From the NCBI GenBank assembly GCA_002167525.1, contig NHDV01000007.1:66934-72396 (forward strand): DNA of 5,463 bases. Reading direction: 5' to 3'. Source of the DNA: Flavobacteriaceae bacterium TMED68 (GTDB taxonomy: Bacteria; Bacteroidota; Bacteroidia; Flavobacteriales; Flavobacteriaceae). Positions 1-5,463 of this stretch are shown one piece after another. Made by a program: the position numbers and the translations under genes. Numbering within the stretch: position 1 is the stretch's first letter; each line of letters opens with the position of its first letter. The notes under the pieces are model-generated. The model had not been told where the DNA came from, did not search any database, and was given only the letters and a program-made list of their open reading frames with translations.

Positions 1-708
1 TTAATGCATGTAAACAATGAAATTGGTAATATCCTCGATATTAAAATGGTTGGTAAGTTGTGTCATGAAAATGGAGCATTTTTTCACACAGATGCAGTTC
101 AAGGAGTTGGCCATTACACCTTTAATATGGAAAATTTACCTATTGATTTTCTTTCTTCTGCGGCGCACAAATTTCATGGACCCAAAGGAATAGGTTTTTC
201 ATTTATTAAGAAAAACATTGGCATAGAACCATTCATATACGGTGGTGCTCAAGAAAGAGGATTAAGAGCCGGAACCGAATCTGTACATAATGTTGTTGGA
301 ATGCAAAAGGCTTTGGAAATGGCCTATTCAAATCTAGAGGTCGAGAGATCTCATATATTAGATTTGAAAAATCATTTTAAAAATTCATTACTTGAAATTT
401 TTCCTGATGTTGTCTTTAATGGTCTTTCTGCTAATAATGAATTTAGTACTTATACACTCTTGAATGTTGCTCTACCAATCGATAATGAAAAAGCAAGTCT
501 TTTAGACTTTCATTTGGATTTAAAGGGAATAGCCTGTTCTAAAGGAAGCGCATGTCAATCTGGTAGTTCCTCAGGTTCACACGTATTAAACTCAATTCAA
601 TCAAAAGAACTAAGGCAAAGACCATCATTAAGATTTTCGTTTTCTATTTTTAACACAATTAAGGAAGTGGATTATGTGATTTCTTCTTTAAAAGAGTTTA
701 TAAATTAA
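1..708 (+). CDS. Cysteine desulfurase, NifS/IscS family (5' partial)
   Basis: PLP-dependent enzyme that takes sulfur from L-cysteine, giving alanine and an enzyme-bound persulfide for Fe-S cluster or thio-cofactor synthesis; cytosolic. The reading frame is open from base 1 (TTA, then ATG at 4); that ATG is internal, because the sequence before MHVNNEIG is normally the enzyme core. Counting from the ATG, I see the cofactor-binding HTDAVQ (D30, Q33), the Schiff-base lysine in SSAAHKFHGPKG (K56), GGAQERGLRAGTES (80-93) and the catalytic cysteine in KGSACQSGS (C184). These line up with E. coli IscS D180, Q183, K206 and C328, so about 150 residues are missing to the left. The GSACxSxS loop marks the NifS/IscS group, not SufS. 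The end is complete (RPSLRFSFS, then TAA). A second cysteine, C178, lies six residues before the catalytic one. Which sulfur pathway it feeds cannot be told; no iscU or suf gene is nearby. Confidence 0.95.
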   Translation, partial: LMHVNNEIGNILDIKMVGKLCHENGAFFHTDAVQGVGHYTFNMENLPIDFLSSAAHKFHGPKGIGFSFIKKNIGIEPFIYGGAQERGLRAGTESVHNVVGMQKALEMAYSNLEVERSHILDLKNHFKNSLLEIFPDVVFNGLSANNEFSTYTLLNVALPIDNEKASLLDFHLDLKGIACSKGSACQSGSSSGSHVLNSIQSKELRQRPSLRFSFSIFNTIKEVDYVISSLKEFIN

Positions 709-731
709 TTGGCTTGATTTAATTATAAAAA

Positions 732-2399
732 CTATTTGGTCTTCCTATAATATTTAATTTTATATACTGTTTTATTTCCTGCTTGGTCTTCCGCTTCAAT
801 TTTCAAGTTATGAAGAGTTGTATCAAAATCAATATCATTCAAATTGTAGAATAATTTACTTTTTTTTGGTTCAAATTCAAGTAATATCCATTTCCCATTT
901 ATTTCACCTCTGTATTTTTTGATACCCGAGTAATCGTCTGAAATTTTAAAATTCAAAAAATTATAATTATCTACCCACTGATTATTTCTAAAATTTTGAG
1001 CTCTGATTTCTGGAGCAATACTATCTCTACTAATTACAAAACTTCCTAATATTTTTGATTTGGCTTCCCAATAGCCGTCATTTATATAACCACTTAAAAA
1101 AGATGATTTTCCATTTTTATCTAAAAAGGCTAAAAATGATTGAGCAATTTTTAAGCTGTCACCACTGGGAACTCTATGTCTTATTGAAAAGGGTTTTTTT
1201 AATGGAAAAATATTTTCACCTACTTTTAAAGTATCATCTTTTTCCTCGACTTTCATATTCACATCGTAAAAAAAGCTCTTTTTTGGAAAAAAAACAGATT
1301 TATCTTCAAACTCAAAATTATACTCATTTTCTTTAAGAATTAAATTTTCATCATCTATTTCAGGCAAAACAATTTCTGGAATTCCTTTAAGGTATGCCTC
1401 TAAATGACTAGTGTTTTTATTGTAATCTTGTATTTGAATTAATAACTGATAAGATTTTCCATTTTCAATAAGAATTTCACCAGACAAAATTGAATCTTTT
1501 AAAAATGACATTTTTTGTTCTGGATGTAAAAAAAAGCGATGGATTTTTCTTCTATTACTTATTAATTCATTATAATCTATAAATAGATTTATATATTTAG
1601 AATCATTGAATGATATTTTGTCCATTTTATAAGAAAAAATCTCAAGACCATTTAATTTAGCTTTAGCGCTATAAATTCCATTTTTATTTTGAGAAAGATT
1701 CTGACGATCGAAAAATTCTAGACCTATATTTAATTTTCCAGCTTCAATAACTCCAGCTGTAGTATAAACACTGTCACTTTTTTTTACAAGCAAAAATTCT
1801 TTTCTCTTTTCATTTGGGCCAAAACCTTTATATAAATAAAAACTTTGTATCTGTGGATTTCTGGAATCCTCAACGTATATATTTCCATATTGCATCGGAT
1901 TGATAGGAATTTGACCATTTGCTTCCCGGATTTCAAAATGTAAGTGCGGACCAAAAGATCCTCCAGTATTTCCGCTGTAGCCGATTACTTCTCCTTCATT
2001 AACTTTAAGTTCATTTTTACCAGGAAATAACTCTACACCGAAAGATTTTTTACTGTATTGCTTTTTCTTAAGATAGGTTTCGATTCTAGGATTAAATTTT
2101 TTTAAGTGTGCATATACTGATACGAGTCCATCATTGTGCTCTATGTATAAGACCTTTCCATAGCCGCTTAAACTAACCTTAAGTCTATTAATCCAACCTG
2201 ATTTTATAGATCTTATAGGTAATCCCTCCCGACCACGTGTCCTAATATCTAAACCCGCATGGAAATGATTTTTTCTAAGTTCACCAAATGTTCCTGAAAG
2301 TTGGACCGGAATATCGATTGGTAAAGTAGAACTTTTTTTGATCTGTGATAACAAAAAAGTGGACTTAAGAAAAAGATAAATTAAGTAATGTATTTTCAA
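732..2399 (-). CDS. Secreted M23 family (LytM-type) metallopeptidase
   Basis: Zinc peptidase of the lysostaphin/LytM class, 555 residues, expected to act on peptidoglycan cross-links in the periplasm. The N-terminus (about residues 2-19) is hydrophobic and ends in LLSQ, like a Bacteroidota signal peptide. The peptidase domain covers about 30-175 and keeps every key residue: HxxxD as HAGLD (H47, D51), YAHL (H98) and GPHLHFE (H152, H154). Family knowledge assigns H47, D51 and H154 to zinc and H98/H152 to catalysis, so it should be active and not an EnvC/NlpD-like degenerate activator. The remaining 380 residues look beta-rich; about 460-555 resemble an Ig-like module (DDYSGIKKYRGEINGKW). The start is TTG at 2399: no in-frame ATG lies between it and the upstream stop at 2433-2435, AAGG sits just before it, and the signal peptide fits. 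It converges on the cysteine desulfurase with a 23-base gap and no clear terminator. Substrate is unknown. Confidence 0.93.
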   Translation of the reverse strand: MKIHYLIYLFLKSTFLLSQIKKSSTLPIDIPVQLSGTFGELRKNHFHAGLDIRTRGREGLPIRSIKSGWINRLKVSLSGYGKVLYIEHNDGLVSVYAHLKKFNPRIETYLKKKQYSKKSFGVELFPGKNELKVNEGEVIGYSGNTGGSFGPHLHFEIREANGQIPINPMQYGNIYVEDSRNPQIQSFYLYKGFGPNEKRKEFLLVKKSDSVYTTAGVIEAGKLNIGLEFFDRQNLSQNKNGIYSAKAKLNGLEIFSYKMDKISFNDSKYINLFIDYNELISNRRKIHRFFLHPEQKMSFLKDSILSGEILIENGKSYQLLIQIQDYNKNTSHLEAYLKGIPEIVLPEIDDENLILKENEYNFEFEDKSVFFPKKSFFYDVNMKVEEKDDTLKVGENIFPLKKPFSIRHRVPSGDSLKIAQSFLAFLDKNGKSSFLSGYINDGYWEAKSKILGSFVISRDSIAPEIRAQNFRNNQWVDNYNFLNFKISDDYSGIKKYRGEINGKWILLEFEPKKSKLFYNLNDIDFDTTLHNLKIEAEDQAGNKTVYKIKYYRKTK

Positions 2400-2473
2400 A
2401 CCTTGATAACTTGTTGTGGATGAAGATCTAAATTATTAAAGTTAAATTTACAAACTAATCATACTACCCAAGT

Positions 2474-2499
2474 ATTTATTGAAAAAAGATTCAATAAAT
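2474..2499. repeat. Perfect 10-bp inverted repeat in divergent intergenic region
   Basis: Arms ATTTATTGAA (2474-2483) and TTCAATAAAT (2490-2499) are exact reverse complements around a 6-base spacer (AAAAGA). It lies between the divergent M23 peptidase and coiled-coil/zapA genes, and its right arm overlaps the candidate -7 element of the latter. It could be an operator, or a hairpin in the leader of the minus-strand transcript. It is AT-only apart from one G/C per arm, so a chance origin in AT-rich DNA is possible. It is not a terminator for either gene, since both are transcribed away from it. Confidence 0.5.
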
Positions 2500-2502
2500 T
2501 TG
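2495..2502 (+). promoter_or_regulatory. Candidate Bacteroidota -7 promoter element (TAAATTTG)
   Basis: TAAATTTG is an exact match to the Bacteroidota sigma-A -7 consensus TAnnTTTG, 29 bases before the ATG at 2532, which would leave a leader of about 20-25 bases. No TTG/TTTG -33 element is found at the usual 17-23 base spacing, so the match is half-supported. It would drive the coiled-coil gene and zapA together. On the opposite strand, TTAGTTTG (2458-2451) is a weaker near-match that might serve the M23 gene. Confidence 0.4.
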
Positions 2503-2531
2503 TATATAAATAAATTATTTTAATTGTCACA

Positions 2532-2828
2532 ATGAATAAAATTAACCAGCCAATTAAAATTTTAGAAGAGAAAATAATAGTATTACTAAACAAGTTAAAA
2601 GAAAACCACCTTGACTTAGTCAGATCTAAAGATTTGCAATCCTCTCTTGTACTAGAAAATAAGATTTTAAAGGATAAAATTTTAAAACTTGAGAATGATA
2701 ATGAATCTTTAAAAGTAGCAAACAATTTACTAGGCAGTAGTCAGGGAAATTCTCAAACCAAAACAAAAATAAATAATTTGATAAAGGAGGTTGATTATTG
2801 TATTCAGCAGCTTTCAGAAATGAATTAG
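2532..2828 (+). CDS. Small coiled-coil protein encoded directly upstream of ZapA
   Basis: A 98-residue cytosolic protein with no signal peptide or membrane segment. Residues about 5-68 are a nearly continuous coiled coil, with hydrophobic residues at heptad spacing among Lys, Glu and Asn (for example LEEKIIVLLNKLKEN, then ILKDKILKLENDNESLK). A short Gly/Ser/Gln-rich linker (69-76, SSQGNSQT) leads to an amphipathic C-terminal segment, KINNLIKEVDYCIQQLSE (79-96), which looks like the conserved part. The stop is 4 bases before the zapA ATG, so the two are almost surely one transcript. I recognise it as the uncharacterised protein that commonly precedes zapA in Flavobacteriia, but it has no established name. 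Size, coiled coil and linkage suggest a ZapA partner with a role like that of E. coli ZapB; this is inference, and I see no clear sequence similarity to ZapB. There is no Shine-Dalgarno sequence before the ATG, usual for this phylum. Confidence 0.85.
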   Translation: MNKINQPIKILEEKIIVLLNKLKENHLDLVRSKDLQSSLVLENKILKDKILKLENDNESLKVANNLLGSSQGNSQTKTKINNLIKEVDYCIQQLSEMN

Positions 2829-2832
2829 TATT

Positions 2833-3129
2833 ATGAGCGAAACATTAAAAATTAAATTAACCATAGCAAACAGGGTATATCCTCTTTCAATTCCAGCTGA
2901 TCAAGAATTTTCTCTTAGGGAGTCAGCGAGAAAGATAGATAACACAATTCAGCAACTTGAGAAAAATTATGCTGTTAGAGATAAACAGGATGTACTTGCA
3001 ATGTGTTCCTTACAATTTGCTACACAGGTAGAAAATTATAAAAGGAATGCTTCAACCTCTAGAACTTACGATGACGAAAAAATTAAAGAGTTAATTGAAA
3101 TGATAGAAATACATCTAGAAACCTATTAA
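2833..3129 (+). CDS. zapA: Cell division protein ZapA
   Basis: ZapA-family protein of 98 residues, the normal length. Family members bind FtsZ, cross-link protofilaments and stabilise the Z-ring at midcell. The N-terminal globular part (1-45) shows the typical pattern: KIKLTIANRVYPLSIPADQE, then SLRESARKIDNTIQQLEKNY. A helical C-terminal region (about 50-98) begins with DKQDVLAMCSLQFATQVE, matching the family's conserved DxxDxLAMxALQ-like segment, and goes on as a likely coiled coil used for dimer and tetramer formation. The start ATG at 2833 is four bases after the previous stop; no better start exists in frame. It is probably co-transcribed with the coiled-coil gene, and its stop is only about 12-15 bases before the 6S-like RNA, which may be processed from the same transcript or have its own promoter. 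Confidence 0.93.
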   Translation: MSETLKIKLTIANRVYPLSIPADQEFSLRESARKIDNTIQQLEKNYAVRDKQDVLAMCSLQFATQVENYKRNASTSRTYDDEKIKELIEMIEIHLETY

Positions 3130-3140
3130 AAATTTTGAAT

Positions 3141-3311
3141 CTCAGCCTGTGCTAGTTTTTTTGATAAACTCAACGAGCTTTTAATTAGAAGAGGTGAGTT
3201 TCATTTGTAAAAGCAAGCTGTCTTTGAACAGATCCTTGATCAATTGTGTAGCCTCAAACTTGATTTTTTGGAGTTTATACAAAAAATCTTTCTGGCACAG
3301 GTTTTTTTGAG
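3141..3311 (+). ncRNA. ssrS: 6S RNA (candidate ssrS), ends approximate
   Basis: 6S RNA mimics an open promoter and sequesters housekeeping RNA polymerase holoenzyme. The two ends form a strong closing stem: CCTGTGCTAG (3146-3155) pairs fully with CTGGCACAGG (3292-3301), one G-U included, across 136 bases. Outside it CTCA (3141-3144) pairs with TGAG (3308-3311), and TTTGAA (3134-3139) with TTCAAA (3315-3320). Inside, TTTTTTG-ATAAACTC (3157-3171) pairs with GAGTTTAT-A-CAAAAAA (3271-3286) with one bulged A, after an uneven internal loop. The apical part has a hairpin at 3214-3238 (CAAG+CTGT / ACAG, ATC bulge, CTTG). The long bulged rod, the size (about 160-190 nt) and the place just after zapA fit 6S RNA of Flavobacteriia as I recall it. 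AAATTTTG (3130-3137) is a 5-of-6 match to the -7 consensus and would start transcription near 3141-3144, but no -33 box is seen. Seven T's follow the stem (3302-3308). No open reading frame competes. Family assignment is from structure and context, without a covariance search. Confidence 0.75.
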
Positions 3312-3364
3312 TCTTTCAAATATTTTTACAAACTAACTTTTACAAAACAAACAAAATAAAAGGA
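3312..3364. other. Short AT-rich convergent spacer between 6S-like RNA and glpF
   Basis: This spacer holds no gene. Two copies of TTTTACAAA (3324-3332 and 3338-3346) sit 5 bases apart. Read on the minus strand downstream of glpF it is rich in T (TTTTATTTTGTTTGTTTTG), but without a GC hairpin in front, so no classical terminator is seen for glpF. Transcription leaving glpF would run into the antisense strand of the 6S-like RNA. Confidence 0.4.
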
Positions 3365-4108
3365 CTATATTAAAAAATTGTAAATTATTCCTGCTATTGC
3401 TGCTCCTAAAAAAGGTCCAAGAATTGGAACCCAGCTATAATTCCATTCAGCATTTTTATTTTTTCTAGGAAGAAATTGATAGACCATTCTTGGCCCAAAG
3501 TCTCTAGCTGGATTGATTGCATAACCAGTAGTCCCACCTAGGGCCATTCCAATTAGCCAAACTAAAATCCCGATTGGTAAAGCCTCTAAAGCTCCTAAAC
3601 CAAAATTTTCAACTTCAGTGCCATTAACTTTAATATTTGGTTCAACAATAAACAATGCACCAAACACAAGCATAAAAGTTCCTATTGCCTCACTAAAAAA
3701 ATTATTCTTAAAGTTTTTAATTGCTGGGCCCGTACAAAAAGTACCCCTCACAGTGGTTTCATTATTAGTTAAACGATAGTGATCTATATATGTTATATAA
3801 GCTAACCAACTACCAAACATAGCTCCAGCAAGTTGTGATATAAAATATCCGGGAACTAGAGACCACGAAAATTTTTCTGCAACAGCTAGGCCAAGAGTAA
3901 CAGCAGGATTTAGATGAGCACCACTAGATTGGGAAGTTATAAAAACACTCACAAATACAGCAAAGCCCCATGCAGCTGTTATCAAAACCCATGGAGTTTG
4001 TTTTTCAGCAATAGTTTTATTTAAATTGACATTCGCAACTACACCTGTACCAAATAAAAGTAGGGTAGTAGTTCCAATAAATTCTGCTAAATAAGGGTTT
4101 GATATCAT
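3365..4108 (-). CDS. glpF: Glycerol uptake facilitator GlpF (MIP family aquaglyceroporin)
   Basis: Inner-membrane channel for passive entry of glycerol, which is then trapped by GlpK (not in this window). It has 247 residues, with six hydrophobic segments and two half-helices as in all MIP proteins. First NPA motif: SGAHLNPAVT (N67-P68-A69). Second: GYAINPARDFGPR (N199-P200-A201). The Asp after NPAR is the mark of glycerol facilitators; water-specific aquaporins usually have Ser there. Aligning by distance to the NPA motifs, the selectivity filter is W47, G187, Y196, R202 against E. coli GlpF W48, G191, F200, R206, so the wide glycerol-type filter is kept with Tyr for Phe. The family-typical length is 230-280. 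The start ATG (4108-4106) overlaps the glpD stop as ATGA, so translation is probably coupled. The gene ends 54 bases from the 6S-like RNA, which it faces. Confidence 0.95.
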   Translation of the reverse strand: MISNPYLAEFIGTTTLLLFGTGVVANVNLNKTIAEKQTPWVLITAAWGFAVFVSVFITSQSSGAHLNPAVTLGLAVAEKFSWSLVPGYFISQLAGAMFGSWLAYITYIDHYRLTNNETTVRGTFCTGPAIKNFKNNFFSEAIGTFMLVFGALFIVEPNIKVNGTEVENFGLGALEALPIGILVWLIGMALGGTTGYAINPARDFGPRMVYQFLPRKNKNAEWNYSWVPILGPFLGAAIAGIIYNFLI

Positions 4109-5463
4109 ATTTTATAATTTTTAACAAGTGATTTGAATGTTTTTAATTCTTGATTGACCCATGTATTATTTTTTTTCATTTCATCAGCCATTATCATCAC
4201 AACTTTTTCAGCTATCTTTTCGGTTTCAAATGAATCTAAAAATAAGCATCTTGTTCTTCTAGCCAAAATATCCTCAAGGGTAATAGCCATTTCTTCTCTC
4301 AAAGCCCATAAAATTTGATTTTTTGTTATATATATTTTTTCTGAAAGTGATTTATTTCCGTCTTTACTCAACGCTTTTATTTTCTTGGCTTCTGTACCGT
4401 AGAAATGTATAGGGTTTTGCCAATCAGTATTTTGATCATATCCAAAAATATGAATTTCTTCAGTATTACACTTTTTCTCTGTTAATCCACCAACTGTTTG
4501 TATTGTATTAACCGTGTCTTCAGCAATTTTTCTGTATGTAGTCCATTTTCCTCCAAGAACACTTACAAGGCCACTTGTACTAACTGTAACCTTATGGTGA
4601 CGTGATACCTCTTTAGTTGGCTCATTTTTATTTTCTGATGCTGCAAGTGGACGCAATCCGGCAAAAACACTTTTCACATCTGAAATTTTTGGTTTTTTTG
4701 TCATGTAATTACCGGCATTTCTTAGAATAAAATTGATTTCTTTTTTTAAAGCAGTAGGCTCATCAGAAGTCTTTGAAATAGGAGTGTCAGTTGTGCCTAA
4801 CACTACATAATTGTTCCATGGTACTGCAAAAAGTACTCTACCATCTGAGGTATGTGGGACCATTATAGCATAAGGACCATTTAGAAACTTTTTTTCTAAT
4901 ACTAGGTGAACTCCTTGTGAAGGCCGAATCATTGGTTTTGCGTTTGGTTGGTCTAATTTTATTAGTTGATCAGAAAAAACACCCGTAGCATTCACAATAA
5001 CTTTTGCTTTTATTCTATAATCTTTCTTATTTATTATATCTGTAAAGGATAAGCCATTAATTAGTCCATCATCTTTCATGAAGCTCTTCACCTCAGCATA
5101 ATTGAGAAGGGTAGCACCTTCTTTTGTTGCTGTGAGAGCAAGACTAATTGCCATCCTTGCGTCATCAAATTGACCGTCGTGGTATATTATACCTCCCCTT
5201 AACCCTTTTTTATTAACATTTGGGATATGATCAAGTGTTTCTTGTTTATCTAGTAAAGTTGAGGGTCCTAATCCCAACTTACCAGCCATCATATCATAAA
5301 CTTTAAGACCAAATCCATAAAAAGGGCTACTCCACCAATCATATGACGGTATTACAAAACTCAAATCCCTAACAAGATGAGGCGCATTTTTTCTTAGAAT
5401 ACCTCTTTCTCTAAGTGCTTCTATTACTAATGAAATATCACCATTTTGTAAATAGCGAACACC
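4105..5463 (-). CDS. glpD: Aerobic glycerol-3-phosphate dehydrogenase GlpD (N-terminus cut by window edge)
   Basis: FAD enzyme that oxidises sn-glycerol-3-phosphate to dihydroxyacetone phosphate and passes electrons to the quinone pool; peripheral on the cytoplasmic membrane. The frame is open to base 5463, so the TTG at 5364 is not a start: 33 more codons read GVRYLQNGDISLVIEALRER, then GILRKNAPHLVRD, matching the GlpD segment just after the FAD-binding region. Of 452 residues visible, landmarks are PSYDWW (39-44), GGIIYHDGQFDDAR (90-103), the second FAD-contact segment VNATGVFSD (157-165), VPWNNYVVLGTTDTPIS (214-230), the substrate-site AGLRPLA (268-274) and GGKWTTYRK (304-312). The C-terminal helical domain (about 335-452) carries the conserved ALREEMAITLEDILARRTR (387-405). 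About 70 residues with the GxGxxG dinucleotide motif lie beyond the edge. The stop TGA overlaps the glpF start (ATGA): a glpD-glpF operon, with the promoter and perhaps glpK outside the window. Confidence 0.95.
   Translation of the reverse strand, partial: GVRYLQNGDISLVIEALRERGILRKNAPHLVRDLSFVIPSYDWWSSPFYGFGLKVYDMMAGKLGLGPSTLLDKQETLDHIPNVNKKGLRGGIIYHDGQFDDARMAISLALTATKEGATLLNYAEVKSFMKDDGLINGLSFTDIINKKDYRIKAKVIVNATGVFSDQLIKLDQPNAKPMIRPSQGVHLVLEKKFLNGPYAIMVPHTSDGRVLFAVPWNNYVVLGTTDTPISKTSDEPTALKKEINFILRNAGNYMTKKPKISDVKSVFAGLRPLAASENKNEPTKEVSRHHKVTVSTSGLVSVLGGKWTTYRKIAEDTVNTIQTVGGLTEKKCNTEEIHIFGYDQNTDWQNPIHFYGTEAKKIKALSKDGNKSLSEKIYITKNQILWALREEMAITLEDILARRTRCLFLDSFETEKIAEKVVMIMADEMKKNNTWVNQELKTFKSLVKNYKI

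Noticed and set aside
4..6. ATG at position 4 as start of the cysteine desulfurase
   Set aside because: It falls in the conserved core (MHVNNEIG), about 150 residues into the family alignment; the gene is cut by the window edge.
703..724. Possible terminator between the cysteine desulfurase and the M23 gene (AATTAA / TTAATT)
   Set aside because: The stem is only six A-T pairs with no GC and no strong T-run after it; too weak to call.
1055..1336. 93-residue open frame on + inside the M23 gene
   Set aside because: It lies wholly antisense to the well-supported peptidase, resembles no family I know, and has the Leu/His/Phe-rich content expected of a shadow frame in AT-rich DNA.
2459..2725. 88-residue open frame on - over the divergent region and the coiled-coil gene
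   Set aside because: It is antisense to the coiled-coil gene, and its Ser/Phe/Leu-rich sequence is the mirror of Lys/Glu-rich codons, so it is a shadow.
3146..3308. 3' arm of the long stem plus T-run as a simple Rho-independent terminator of zapA
   Set aside because: The two arms are 136 bases apart with much inner pairing, so this is a structured RNA and not a simple terminator hairpin.
3324..3346. Direct repeat TTTTACAAA x2 as an operator or attachment site
   Set aside because: Two 9-base copies in low-complexity AT-rich sequence are expected by chance; no integrase or other support.
5362..5364. TTG as start codon of glpD
   Set aside because: The frame continues upstream to the window edge with conserved GlpD sequence (GVRYLQNGDIS and following), so this TTG is an internal Leu.
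1..5463. A defence system, mobile element, CRISPR array or biosynthetic cluster
   Set aside because: All coding regions are assigned to housekeeping families or a zapA-linked small protein; no transposase, integrase, nuclease or repeat array is visible on either strand.

Overview
The window is AT-rich and looks like a chromosomal segment of a member of the Bacteroidota, most likely a flavobacterium-type organism. The evidence is the block cysteine desulfurase / M23 peptidase / short coiled-coil protein / ZapA / 6S-like RNA (an order I recall from Flavobacteriia), the lack of Shine-Dalgarno sequences before most starts, and a TAnnTTTG-type promoter element. Taxonomy is an inference; there is no rRNA or marker search behind it.

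Layout. Positions 1-708 (+) hold the C-terminal two thirds of a NifS/IscS-type cysteine desulfurase cut by the left edge. It converges, with a 23-base gap, on a complete secreted M23 (LytM-type) metallopeptidase at 732-2399 (-). A divergent intergenic region (2400-2531) follows, with a perfect 10-bp inverted repeat overlapping a candidate promoter. Next come two tightly linked small genes on +, a 98-residue coiled-coil protein (2532-2828) and zapA (2833-3129). A structured RNA at about 3141-3311 follows, best read as 6S RNA (ssrS). On the minus strand, converging on it, is a glycerol operon: glpD (runs off the right edge, 4105-5463) then glpF (3365-4108), joined by an ATGA stop/start overlap.

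Functionally there are three modules: sulfur mobilisation from cysteine; cell-wall and division functions (M23 peptidase, coiled-coil protein, ZapA) with a global RNA polymerase regulator RNA next to them; and glycerol uptake and oxidation (GlpF channel, GlpD dehydrogenase; the kinase GlpK is not in the window). I see no mobile element, CRISPR array, tRNA, rRNA or defence system. The most interesting items are the 6S-like RNA, whose four short complementary segments can pair in two mutually exclusive ways, and the ZapA-linked coiled-coil protein, a candidate division factor.
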